Source: an uncultured Erythrobacter sp. | GTDB taxonomy: Bacteria > Pseudomonadota > Alphaproteobacteria > Sphingomonadales > Sphingomonadaceae | Reading direction: 5' to 3' | Assembly: GCA_947493165.1 (NCBI GenBank) | Contig: CANLPY010000001.1 | Span: forward strand, 62,001 to 126,000 | Length of the DNA: 64,000 nt | Shown: positions 19,076-29,690 of the stretch, in pieces | How positions within the stretch are numbered: the stretch's first letter is position 1 | Layout: each line of letters begins with the position of its first letter | The notes under the pieces: generated by a model | Database searches by the model: none | What the model saw: the letters and a program-made list of their open reading frames with translations, nothing else | Told to the model about the DNA's origin: nothing | Position numbers and translations under genes: made by a program

Positions 19076-19944
19076 TATAATGCCTCGGCACCTGCGATGA
19101 TTTCAATAAGTTCAGTGGTAATCGCGGCCTGACGGCTGCGGTTGTACTGGATTGTCAGCTTGTTGATCAGATCGCCAGCATTGCGGGTGGCGTTGTCCAT
19201 TGCTGTCATCGAAGCTCCTTGCTCCGATGCTTCGCGCTCCAGCAGAGCGCCGAACAGTTGCGTCTTCACATAACGAGGAAGCAACTCTTCGAGGATTTCC
19301 TCTTCGCCCGGCTCATACTCAACCACGGCGTCGCTATCCTGGGAAACCTCGGGGGAGGGGACCGGGATCAGCTGTGTTGTGGTTGGCACTTGAACCAGTG
19401 CTGATTGGAAATCAGGGCGGATTAGATGCGCTACATCAAACGCATCATTGTCAAACATCTCAATTAGCTCAGCGGCAATCGCATCGGCCTCATCGAAGCC
19501 TGGGGTGCGCACGTTCGACGTGTCGAAATGTTTGGCGATCCCGTTCGGATATTCACGTTTGATCGGCGCGCGGCCTTTTTTACCGACAAGATAGAAGGAC
19601 ACGTCCTTGCCCTCTGCAATCAGCTTGCTCGCTTGCAACTTCGCTTCTTTGACAAGGTTGGAGTTGAGGCCTCCGCACAAACCTTTGTCGGTATTGACGA
19701 GTACCAGCATGTGACGCTGATCCTTGCCATTGCCCGCGAGCAGTTTTGGCGCGCCATCACCGCTGACCTTGCTTGCGAGTGACGCCATGACGGCACTCAA
19801 GCGTTCAGCATACGGGCGTGCGGCTTCGGCAGCTGACTGCGCGCGGCGCAATTTCGCCGCTGCGACCATTTGCTTGGCCTTGGTGATCTTCTGGGTGGAT
19901 TTAACCGACCCGATCCGATCCTTGAGTTCCTTGAGTGAGGGCAC
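19075..19944 (-). CDS. atpG: ATP synthase F1 subunit gamma
   Basis: A 289-residue rotor shaft subunit. The N-terminal coiled helix [20 protein letters not shown] and C-terminal helix with [15 protein letters not shown] are complete. At residue 24 (23 without the initiator Met) the sequence is [12 protein letters not shown]: a Lys replaces the Met of the E. coli ITKAMEMVAASK segment. Most of the middle follows the alphaproteobacterial pattern, with an acidic insert [14 protein letters not shown] near residue 210. It is 12 bases downstream of atpA and overlaps the lipoprotein gene by one base. Confidence 0.96.
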
Positions 19945-19956
19945 GTCAGGCTACCT

Positions 19957-22054
<2,098 letters not shown>

Positions 22055-22091
22055 GCGTTTGACGTCCTTCTGGATCTATCGAGATAACGAT

Positions 22092-22124
22092 GCATCGCTT
22101 TGTGAGTTCCACACCCGGTCAAGG
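22092..22124 (-). promoter_or_regulatory. Possible -35 region of the F1-ATPase operon promoter
   Basis: On the minus strand, about 65-70 bases before the atpH start, CTTGACC followed by GGGTGTGGAACTCACAA looks like a sigma-70 -35 element and spacer. No convincing -10 hexamer is visible at the right distance, so this is only a candidate. Confidence 0.3.
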
Positions 22125-22311
22125 GGGTCTGGCAAAGCTGGCGCGCGCCTAGCACTGGGTGTGAGGGGATGCAAGGTGAGTCAGCCGCGTTTTGTGGGAT
22201 AGCTCTTGCTCAATGTGCAATTAGCGCTGGATTGAATACCCACTGCTGCCCTTGTCATGGCCGGGAAAGTGCCGCACTTTGCTATTGGGGAATGAGGGGA
22301 AGCATGTCGTC

Positions 22312-22944
22312 ATGGGCGCTTTTGATAAGGTCAATTTGCCTACCGGTATCCGCTGTGCGAAGGCATCCGACTGGCGGCAATTGGCAGACGTTACCGCTGA
22401 TGCTTTTCGCGCTGATCCGGTAAATACATGGCTGTTTGGAAGCCCGCGCGCCATCCGCTCCGCGTTCCGGGTGCTCGCCCGCGATATCTACAGCAAACGC
22501 GGGGATTGTTACCTTGCCGGACCGGAAGGCCACGAGCAGGGCGCCGCCATGTGGCTGGATTACAGCACAGGCGATGTTGACGGTGACATGAGCGTTATGG
22601 CGCAGTGGCATTTCATGGTTGGGCAAAAGCTTTATGGCACCAAGGGGGCTATGGAGCGGGCGATTGCAGCTGGCAATTTAATGGCACAGCACCATCCGAA
22701 AGAACCGCATCGCTATCTGTTTACCATTGGAACTCGGCCAAGTGCGCGCGGCACAGGACTTGGCAAGGCACTGCTCGCCCCGGTAATGAGCGCTTGCGAT
22801 ACGCTAGGCATGGCATCCTATCTGGAGAACTCCAACCCTTTGAACCATAGTTATTACGCTATGCATGGATTTGAGACGCGCGAAATATTCGCATGCGGTG
22901 AGGGCGGCCCGCCATTGGAAGGCATGTGGCGCGATCCGCGCTAG
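22312..22944 (+). CDS. GNAT family N-acetyltransferase
   Basis: A 210-residue protein with the GNAT fold. The pyrophosphate-binding motif A is TRPSARGTGLGKALLAPVM near residue 143, and motif B is the YLENSNPLNHSYYAMHGFE segment near residue 175. The N-terminal part (RCAKASDWRQLADVTADAF) is typical of this COG0454-like branch. It should acetylate a small molecule or a protein; the substrate is unknown. The ATG at 22312 has GAGGGGA upstream at slightly long spacing. It is divergent from the atp operon. Confidence 0.8.
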   Translation: MGAFDKVNLPTGIRCAKASDWRQLADVTADAFRADPVNTWLFGSPRAIRSAFRVLARDIYSKRGDCYLAGPEGHEQGAAMWLDYSTGDVDGDMSVMAQWHFMVGQKLYGTKGAMERAIAAGNLMAQHHPKEPHRYLFTIGTRPSARGTGLGKALLAPVMSACDTLGMASYLENSNPLNHSYYAMHGFETREIFACGEGGPPLEGMWRDPR

Positions 22945-23052
22945 CGAGGCGCTTTGGCTTTAGCGTATCTTGCGATTGGCATCCCGGTGCGGCCATGCTT
23001 GCAAAATCGCGCATTTTGGTCCTAAATCGCAACCCAGAGGAGAGGCATAAAA

Positions 23053-23880
23053 ATGCAACAAACACCGATGGCGCCGAAATGCGGCGTGGAGATTTCAGGC
23101 GTATCGTTGGCGAATTGCAGCGATGCAGAGATGGAAGAGATCAAGCAGGCAATCTTCGAGCACGGCGTTGCGGTCTTTCGCGATCAGGAATTCTCTCCAG
23201 AGGATCACATCAAGTTCGGCCGCCGTTGGGGCGGGATTGATGTGAACAATTACTTCCCGCTGCAAGATGACTTCAATGAAATCGCGGTGGTGAAGAAAGA
23301 GGCGGACCAACAGACCAATATTGGCGGTGCGTGGCACACGGACCATTCGTATGATCAAATACCGGCTATGGGATCGGTATTGGTTGCACGTGAACTTCCT
23401 CCCAAAGGCGGAGACACAGAATGGGCGCATATGGGTGCCGCTTACGACGCGCTAAGCGAAGAACTGAAGGCTGAGATTGAGGGGCTGGAGGCCTATCACA
23501 CCGCCGACCACGTCTATGAGGAAGGCGGGTTATACGCCCAGACCGATATGGCTGACAGTCTGCGCGGGCAGGACTTAAAAACTGGCGCGATCCATCCGGT
23601 TGTGATCCGCCATCCGCAAACGGGTCGCAAGCTGCTGTATGTCAACAGCGGTTTCACGATCAATTTTGTCGGACAAACTCGCGAAGAAAGTCTGCCATTG
23701 CTGCAGAAACTGCTCGATTCAGCGCTGCTTGGCGACAATCAGTGCCGGCTACAATGGAAGCCGGGCACAGTCGCAATCTGGGACAACCGGACAAGCTGGC
23801 ACAATGCGATCAACGATTATCAGGGGCACCGGCGCGAGATGCACCGGATTACACTATCAGGCGAGGCATTGGCGGCCTGA
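23053..23880 (+). CDS. TauD/TfdA family Fe(II)/2-oxoglutarate dioxygenase
   Basis: A 275-residue non-haem iron oxygenase. The iron ligands are His95 and Asp97 in WHTDHSY and His250 in WDNRTSWHNA, and an Arg near 261-265 should bind 2-oxoglutarate. Family members hydroxylate taurine, 2,4-D, alkyl sulfates and other small acids; the substrate here cannot be told, although no sulfur or aromatic degradation genes are close. The ATG at 23053 follows GAGGAGAGG. Stands alone, convergent with the protease gene. Confidence 0.88.
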   Translation: MQQTPMAPKCGVEISGVSLANCSDAEMEEIKQAIFEHGVAVFRDQEFSPEDHIKFGRRWGGIDVNNYFPLQDDFNEIAVVKKEADQQTNIGGAWHTDHSYDQIPAMGSVLVARELPPKGGDTEWAHMGAAYDALSEELKAEIEGLEAYHTADHVYEEGGLYAQTDMADSLRGQDLKTGAIHPVVIRHPQTGRKLLYVNSGFTINFVGQTREESLPLLQKLLDSALLGDNQCRLQWKPGTVAIWDNRTSWHNAINDYQGHRREMHRITLSGEALAA

Positions 23881-23889
23881 GGTCTCGCG

Positions 23890-23914
23890 CGAGGCGGCGA
23901 CGAATACCGCCTCG
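23890..23914. other. Hairpin between convergent genes, no U-tract
   Basis: Perfect 8-bp inverted repeat CGAGGCGG / CCGCCTCG with a 9-base loop, sitting between the ends of the dioxygenase and protease genes. Neither strand has a T run after it, so it is not a standard intrinsic terminator, but it could protect 3' ends or assist termination. Confidence 0.45.
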
Positions 23915-23928
23915 TCCCAAAACCGAAG

Positions 23929-25506
23929 CTACTCGTCTCCGCCGGTCGATCCTGCGCCAACGGCGGCCGTTCGCGCTTCGCAGGTATAGACTAGGCGTTC
24001 ATTTGGTCGCTCAGGCAGCTGGCCCAGCACGCTCGATTGTTGATCGCCCAATTGCGCCGCTGCTTCGGTGACCCCGCAGGCAAGCGGCTTATATTTACCG
24101 CGCGCTTGCCTTGCTGCCTGCATGGCGGAGCGGCCCAGCAGATACTTTTCAGTTTGGAACGTGCGAGTGTCGGGATCGTACGAATTCACCGAGACCGCTG
24201 CTTCATCATTAGGGACAAACACCCGAGACCATTTGCCGCCAGACAGGCCATATTGCGTGCGCCCATTGACGCAGCCATCAGCCGCCCAATCAAATTCGAC
24301 ATCATCGGTGCGCGATCCCGTGACGCGGCTGCGTTCTGGTACAAAGGTGCACAGCAACGTCCCATCATCCGCCAGCGTGGAGGGTTTATCTGGCGTGGGC
24401 TGCTCGGCCTCGGCCATAGCTGCTGCGACGCGGTCCTCAATCTCGGAAAAGGGTGGCCGTGTAACCCAAGCCAAAATCGTTCCAATTAGGGCTGCTCCGC
24501 CAATGCCCGCAGCGACCATGAGGCGGCCACCCGTCTCCCCCTCGCGGCGTGCTTGATAGGCGAAATAGCCGCCACCAAGCGCGATAAGCAGCAGAACCAT
24601 GGCAAGTGCCATTGCGTTCTCACGTTCTTCCAACACCTCAAGCTGTGCCCGCATCATTGCGGTAGAGCGCTTCTGCGCAAGCTCAGCCTCTCGTGCCGCG
24701 ACCAGTTCGCGTGCCTCGGACCGCTCTTGTTCGAACCGGGACCGCTCTTCAGCGTTCAGCTCATCGATAGAGCGACAAGGCAAAGCGCTAGTGCGTGGCT
24801 CGACATCATTTTCCCGGAGGAAAGGTAGCAATTCTCGCAGGCTCACAGCGAAATAAAACTCTGCATCCGACCCGTTCGAATCCGCGCCAAAGCTGTTCAC
24901 ACCTAAGACACGCCCGCAGCCGTCCAGCAACGGTCCGCCAGAATTGCCGCGCGCAATCGGTGCAGTGTGCAAAATCGTATCGAATTGTCGGCTCGGTCGC
25001 TGTCCCGAAAGAAAGCCGCGGCTCTTAACAGGTGGCTGGGCGCGAAAAATGTCTTGGAATTCCAGCCCTTGGGCAAGGTCCACATTCATTGGATAGCCAA
25101 CCGCAGAGACCTCTCCCATATCTCCGCTGATCGTACCGGCCATTGTAAGCGGCGGTAGCCGCAAGCTGGTTTCAGTCAGTTCTATCAGCGCGAGATCATT
25201 TCGCGGGCTAACGGCGATGGGCTTGCCGAAGGCGGCTTCCTCCCCCTCGTTCGGAACAATCGCGATCCGCAGCGTGTCGTCCTGCAGCGCCTCTCTAACC
25301 ACATGGGCGTTGGTGACGATCTTGTTTGAGCTGACTGCAAATCCAGTCCCGTGGCTGATCGGGAAGACTTCATCGCCATCGCTACCCATAATGACCACGC
25401 GAACAACGCCGCGCGCGGCAGCATCGACATCTCCAGTGTCGGCGTGGGCTAGGCTAGGGGATAGCAAAGTCAGAAAGCTGACTACGGCAACGATTATGCT
25501 TCTCAT
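23929..25506 (-). CDS. Membrane-anchored trypsin-like serine protease with C-terminal periplasmic domain
   Basis: A 525-residue protein. A signal peptide (1-22) is followed by a DegP/trypsin-like protease domain with His68 in VTNAHVV, Asp104 in NDLALIEL and Ser189 in ARGNSGGPLL. No PDZ domain follows. Instead there is a charged helical stretch (about 255-295) likely to be coiled coil, then two transmembrane segments (about 300-320 and 333-352) joined by a short Arg-rich loop, and a C-terminal region of about 170 residues with a few cysteines. Both the protease and the C-terminus should lie in the periplasm. Possibly an envelope stress or quality-control protease. Confidence 0.82.
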   Translation of the reverse strand: MRSIIVAVVSFLTLLSPSLAHADTGDVDAAARGVVRVVIMGSDGDEVFPISHGTGFAVSSNKIVTNAHVVREALQDDTLRIAIVPNEGEEAAFGKPIAVSPRNDLALIELTETSLRLPPLTMAGTISGDMGEVSAVGYPMNVDLAQGLEFQDIFRAQPPVKSRGFLSGQRPSRQFDTILHTAPIARGNSGGPLLDGCGRVLGVNSFGADSNGSDAEFYFAVSLRELLPFLRENDVEPRTSALPCRSIDELNAEERSRFEQERSEARELVAAREAELAQKRSTAMMRAQLEVLEERENAMALAMVLLLIALGGGYFAYQARREGETGGRLMVAAGIGGAALIGTILAWVTRPPFSEIEDRVAAAMAEAEQPTPDKPSTLADDGTLLCTFVPERSRVTGSRTDDVEFDWAADGCVNGRTQYGLSGGKWSRVFVPNDEAAVSVNSYDPDTRTFQTEKYLLGRSAMQAARQARGKYKPLACGVTEAAAQLGDQQSSVLGQLPERPNERLVYTCEARTAAVGAGSTGGDE

Positions 25507-25586
25507 ATCAACCCGTTTGACGAGCAATCGCTTTGACCGCAAGCTTCGGGATGTGAGAAACTCCTAATGTAGCTAATGAGTCGCCT

Positions 25587-26639
25587 ATGAACCAACTGAT
25601 CCTCACATCTGATCAAGCATGGGCTGCGGTAAAGCGTCGTGATCGCTCATTCGACGGTCGCTTCGTTACTGGCGTGGTGACAACAGGTATTTACTGTCGG
25701 CCATCTTGCGCGGCGCGTCACCCTGATAGAGGCAATGTGCGTTTTTTCGCGACTGGCGAAGAGGCGCGGGCCGCGGGGCTACGTGCGTGCAAGAGGTGCC
25801 TACCCGATGATGTCGGTCGCGACGAGGCCGCAGTGCTTGCTGCGATCGACGAAATCAAATCAAGCGAGAGCGCACCCACTTTGAATGAATTCGCGCAGCT
25901 CACCGGATATTCGCCAACGCATTTTCAACGCGTGTTTAAGCGTGCGCTGGGCATCTCGCCTGCGACCTATGCCCGCGCTCTGAAAGAGGAACGTGCCAAA
26001 GTGGCTCTAGGCGAAAGCGCTTCGGTGACACAGGCAATCTATGATGCGGGCTATTCTGGGCCGTCGCGTTTCTACGAAGGGATCAAGAACAGGATGGGTA
26101 TGATGCCAAGTGATTGGTCGAACGGCGGAGCAGGTCGCGACGTGCACTGGACCGTGATTGAAACAAGCTTGGGAGACATGCTGGTCGCAGCGACGCAGAT
26201 TGGCGTGTGCTGCCTTGCATTTGACGAGGGCGAGCGCGAATTGCGTGCACGCTTTCCAAACGCGGAGCTGGTCGAGGCTGGCGATGATTTTCGGGCGTTG
26301 TTCGATGACGTGTTGAAGGTGGTCGAAGACCCGCGCCTAGGCAATTCGCATATCCCTTTGGATGTGAAGGGAACCGCATTTCAGCAACGTTGTTGGCAGG
26401 CTTTGCGCGAAATACCGGCTGGCGAAACCCGCAGCTATGGAGAGCAGGCAGCAATGCTCGGCAATCCCAAGGCCAGCCGTGCGGTTGGCGGTGCTAACGG
26501 CGCGAACAACATCGCCGTTCTGATCCCTTGCCACCGGGTCATTGCCGCCGATGGGGGCTTGGGCGGCTATGCCTATGGCACCACAATCAAATCCGAGCTT
26601 CTGAAACGCGAAGGCTCAAGGAACGAGGAATTGTTTTAA
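25587..26639 (+). CDS. ada: Ada: methyl-phosphotriester sensor, regulator and O6-alkylguanine-DNA alkyltransferase
   Basis: A 350-residue full-length Ada. The N-terminal zinc site has Cys37, Cys41, Cys68 and Cys71; one of these takes methyl groups from DNA phosphotriesters and turns the protein into an activator. An AraC-type helix-turn-helix spans about residues 95-175 (LNEFAQLTGYSPTHFQRVFK). The alkyltransferase domain has the acceptor Cys315 in LIPCHRVIAADG. All key residues are present. The gene stands alone, so the regulon lies elsewhere, or Ada regulates itself. Confidence 0.95.
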   Translation: MNQLILTSDQAWAAVKRRDRSFDGRFVTGVVTTGIYCRPSCAARHPDRGNVRFFATGEEARAAGLRACKRCLPDDVGRDEAAVLAAIDEIKSSESAPTLNEFAQLTGYSPTHFQRVFKRALGISPATYARALKEERAKVALGESASVTQAIYDAGYSGPSRFYEGIKNRMGMMPSDWSNGGAGRDVHWTVIETSLGDMLVAATQIGVCCLAFDEGERELRARFPNAELVEAGDDFRALFDDVLKVVEDPRLGNSHIPLDVKGTAFQQRCWQALREIPAGETRSYGEQAAMLGNPKASRAVGGANGANNIAVLIPCHRVIAADGGLGGYAYGTTIKSELLKREGSRNEELF

Positions 26640-26685
26640 GAATGGCGCGGTCTGTGTTCTTCCGCAAGGCAATTTCGCCGCATCA

Positions 26686-26721
26686 AAAACGGGGCGGGCA
26701 GCAAAGCCCACCCCGAGTTTT
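26686..26721. terminator. Bidirectional terminator between ada and the OmpA gene
   Basis: CGGGGCGGGC pairs with GCCCACCCCG with a single mismatch and a 6-base loop. AGTTTT follows on the plus strand and GTTTTTGATG on the minus strand, so it can serve both convergent genes. Confidence 0.75.
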
Positions 26722-26742
26722 GTCGTCAGAAGTGGTTAGCCT

Positions 26743-27633
26743 TTAGAGGCCTTCGACACTCTTGCTGACCAAGATGTTCACAGCCACGCGGCGGTTTTGC
26801 GCCTTGCCTGCTTCGGTCTCATTGTCTGCCAGCGGATCAGCTTCTGCCATACCGGTTGGGGTCAGCATACGATATGGTTTCCATCCGCATTGCTGCTGAA
26901 GGAAGTTCACAACCCGGCTTGCGCGCTTTTCGCTCAATTCTTGGTTGAAGTCATAGTCACCGACAGAATCGGTGTATCCAACGACTAGAAGCAACGCGTT
27001 GTCGGTCTGCTGCGCTTGTGCGGCGGTGTTGCATAGCTCTGCGCGGGCCTGACCCGACAGATTGTGCTTACCGGTGTCGAAGAAGACATTGGTGGTGCCC
27101 TTGATGTTGTACTGATCAATGTCGCCCACGCGGCTGCGCAGCGCGTCTGTTGCAGCGGTCTGCTCAGCAAAGCCTTGTGCCGTGCCAGTACGGATCATCT
27201 GAGCAGTTTCAAGTTTCTTGCTGCTTAGGCTAACCCGACTGGCGATCAATCCGCCGTCCCATTGGACAGTGCGAACGGTGACAGGCAGGCCGTTAAGGAG
27301 CGACGCTTTCGTCAACGCCTTGCGGTTGATGCCCAGAAAGCCGCTTTTTGCGCGGATGTCTGTCGTATCACTGACAAATACCGTCGTGGCATTGCCATCG
27401 GCAGTGGTGACCTTCATCCGGTCGCCTTTGCGTGCCGAAATAATACCCTCAACTTCCGGCCCTTCAGGCAATTCAGAAAGGTTAGCCGGAATTTGAATAT
27501 CGCCATAGACGGTGGTCAGTGGCGCTTCTTCATTAGGAACTGGCACGGGCTGAGCTGCGATGCTGGCAGGAACAGCAATCGCTGCGCCCGCAACCATGGC
27601 AAGAACGGTCTGCCTCTTTGAAATGATACTCAT
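26743..27633 (-). CDS. OmpA family outer-membrane/peptidoglycan-binding protein
   Basis: A 296-residue secreted protein: signal peptide 1-27, then a DUF5666-like small beta domain (about residues 60-135, VEGIISARKGDRMKV ... VTVRTVQWDGG), then an OmpA-like peptidoglycan-binding domain from about 180. The latter shows NVFFDTGKHNLS, VVGYTDSVGDYDFNQELSEK and NRRVAVNIL. It has no beta-barrel, so it is probably periplasmic and bound to the cell wall. Conserved in sphingomonads. It may tie the envelope to murein. Confidence 0.85.
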   Translation of the reverse strand: MSIISKRQTVLAMVAGAAIAVPASIAAQPVPVPNEEAPLTTVYGDIQIPANLSELPEGPEVEGIISARKGDRMKVTTADGNATTVFVSDTTDIRAKSGFLGINRKALTKASLLNGLPVTVRTVQWDGGLIASRVSLSSKKLETAQMIRTGTAQGFAEQTAATDALRSRVGDIDQYNIKGTTNVFFDTGKHNLSGQARAELCNTAAQAQQTDNALLLVVGYTDSVGDYDFNQELSEKRASRVVNFLQQQCGWKPYRMLTPTGMAEADPLADNETEAGKAQNRRVAVNILVSKSVEGL

Positions 27634-28059
27634 TAGTTACTCCTTCGAAATTCTGCAGCTGGCCTAGCATCATTGCGGTCTTTCAATTGACCGCCACCCC
27701 TGTGATGATGCGTCCGCCTGCGGGAACCCCCAAATCTGCGACATTCGGATAAACGCATCAAATGCGTGGTCTTCGAACGGGTTGTGAACCTGACCTCACA
27801 GAAGAACCTTTCTCTCAGATGAACAAGATCGACAACATGTTAGTTTGAGCGGGTAATCGGAGCGCGCGCTGCGGCGAACCGTTTTCGCATCAGGATTAGG
27901 GATAGAGCCATTTTCATGATTAAGAGGCGTCTATAGCTTATCGTCGTTCAAGAGAATCGATTGTCAACTCTGCAGCGCCATCCGCAACAGATGGTGCATC
28001 AGATGCGTTTGGTGCGTTGCATCTTTTGCACTAAGGCGGCGCTGTTAGGAGTTAAGAAC
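27634..28059. other. 426-base intergenic region
   Basis: Divergent region between the OmpA gene and a membrane protein gene, so it should hold promoters for both. It contains a short palindrome GCATC-A-GATGC at 27996-28006 and a CGCAT-CAA-ATGCG repeat near 27753-27765, both possible regulator sites. AGGAG at 28047 is the ribosome site of the plus-strand gene. No coding frame or RNA gene is convincing here. Confidence 0.5.
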
Positions 28060-29043
28060 ATGACCCGCGTTATACCTGCTCCCTTGCTTAAAGCTCTTCC
28101 CATAATCTTGCCATTGGCAGCGATTGGTCTTGCGAGATTGTTGACTTACTCGGCTTGGGCGGCTGCGAATGCGGGCTGGGCGGCATTGCTGTTTGCTTGG
28201 GTGGTCGCAGATGCCTTGTTGCTTGCGCTGACTGCAAAAGCGCCAAAGCACAAGCCAGAAACCTTCCAAATTCTTGGCTGTTTGTCGCTCGCCAGCATTA
28301 TCATCATTATCGGAGCCGCAGCTCCAGTGCGCGATGTTTATTTGAGTATGCCCTCTGTCATGATCGCCGGCGGAGCGACGCTGGCGTTATTCGCAGGTTG
28401 GAGTTCGCTGCGAGTTGCTCGGGCGGCTCGCGCGACCGGATCAATTGCTGAGGCGCTGGAAGAAGTTCTGCCGGCCAGAATGGTGCGTCCGGCGATCAAA
28501 GAAGCGCGCATGTTGCACCTGGCGTTACTGCGCTGGGGCGCGCCGGCCGATGTGCCCGTTGGATCGCGCAGTTTTGCCTATCACACTTATCTTACGCCGA
28601 TGCTTATCACGATTGTTGTATTGCAAGTAATTGAGCTGAGCGTCGTGCATTTCCTGCTGATGCTTTGGAGCCCAACAGTCGCCTGGGTGCTGTTCGCGCT
28701 AAGCGTATGGGGTGTGGTTTGGACATTGGCGCTCATCAAGAGCTTCCGCATCTATCCTGTGCTGGTGACGGGGGATCATGTCCGCGTGCGCAGCGGGATG
28801 ATTCATGATTTTGCTGTGCCACTGTCAGCGATTGCAGATGTAAAGCGCGCTTTCACCAGTGAAGAACTGGAGGCTAAAAGCGTGCTGAATCTTGCGATCC
28901 TATCGGCGCCAAACATCAGCCTGCGTTTGGCGCAGCCGATTACCATTCCGAGTTTCTTCGGAGGCGAGCGAGAAATCACAGGCGTTGCCTTACGGCTGGA
29001 TGACAGTGCCGCATTCTTGGCCGAGTTGAAGCGACAGGATTAA
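28060..29043 (+). CDS. Conserved membrane protein of unknown function
   Basis: A 327-residue protein with about six transmembrane segments in two groups: three or four in residues 8-115 and two in 190-235. A soluble tail of about 80 residues follows (ITGDHVRVRSGMIHDF-like, actually VTGDHVRVRSGMIHDFAVPL) that resembles a PH-like bacterial domain as in membrane-flanking DUF304/YdbT proteins. No catalytic motif is seen. The ATG at 28060 has AGGAG eight bases upstream; the frame opens earlier at a TTG with no ribosome site. Its stop overlaps the end of the convergent GST gene by four bases. Confidence 0.7.
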   Translation: MTRVIPAPLLKALPIILPLAAIGLARLLTYSAWAAANAGWAALLFAWVVADALLLALTAKAPKHKPETFQILGCLSLASIIIIIGAAAPVRDVYLSMPSVMIAGGATLALFAGWSSLRVARAARATGSIAEALEEVLPARMVRPAIKEARMLHLALLRWGAPADVPVGSRSFAYHTYLTPMLITIVVLQVIELSVVHFLLMLWSPTVAWVLFALSVWGVVWTLALIKSFRIYPVLVTGDHVRVRSGMIHDFAVPLSAIADVKRAFTSEELEAKSVLNLAILSAPNISLRLAQPITIPSFFGGEREITGVALRLDDSAAFLAELKRQD

Positions 29044-29672
29044 TCAAGTTTGGGCGGGAAGCCCGGCTCTGCTTTCGCCATCGCCCGCTGATACGCATCG
29101 CGCGCGCCGATACGCTGGAGATACGCCTTAAGGTTAGGCATGTGGTCAATGCTCATATCACTAAACGCGCGCGCGGTGGTGAGCGAGAAGCCGAGCATAA
29201 TGTCCGCCGTCGTCAATTGCGAACCGCCAAAGTATTCCGCTTCACCTAAGCGGCGCTCAATCGCTTCCCAAGCGTTTGTCACACGCTTCATCAGCGACGG
29301 CGGCATTTCCGCTCCAACCGCGTTTACGGCAATGCTCATCATGCCATTGGTCATCAGCGTGGCATTGGCGAAATGGAACCAATAGAGATGATCTGCAAAA
29401 TCGGGGTGGTCGGGCCCGGGCACGAGGTCCGTGTCAGGCGCATATTTGCCGATGATGTACTCCACGATGGCCCCGCTTTCACCCAGCAGAGTTCCATTGT
29501 CTTCGATCAAGGGAGCGATTTCCATCGGGTGCAGCGCCTTTAGCTCTGCCGGGGCGAGCCGCGTTTCTGGATCGCGATTGTAGAGCTTCAAATCATACTC
29601 AATGCCCAGCTCCTCGCATAGCCAAACGATGCGTTCGGATTGCGATATGCGAAGGTGGTGAACGGTTAGCAT
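29040..29672 (-). CDS. Glutathione S-transferase family protein
   Basis: A 210-residue GST. The thioredoxin-fold N-terminal domain begins TVHHLRISQSERIVWLCEEL, where Ser11 is a possible catalytic residue; EIAPLIEDNGTLLGESGAI carries the cis-Pro equivalent and the Glu-Ser pair that holds glutathione. The C-terminal helical domain includes LTTADIMLGFSLT, the N-capping motif. It probably conjugates or reduces organic substrates. The gene starts 18 bases after the photolyase gene on the same strand and is probably cotranscribed with it. Confidence 0.88.
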   Translation of the reverse strand: MLTVHHLRISQSERIVWLCEELGIEYDLKLYNRDPETRLAPAELKALHPMEIAPLIEDNGTLLGESGAIVEYIIGKYAPDTDLVPGPDHPDFADHLYWFHFANATLMTNGMMSIAVNAVGAEMPPSLMKRVTNAWEAIERRLGEAEYFGGSQLTTADIMLGFSLTTARAFSDMSIDHMPNLKAYLQRIGARDAYQRAMAKAEPGFPPKLD

Positions 29673-29690
29673 GGCTCAAACTCTCCCAAA

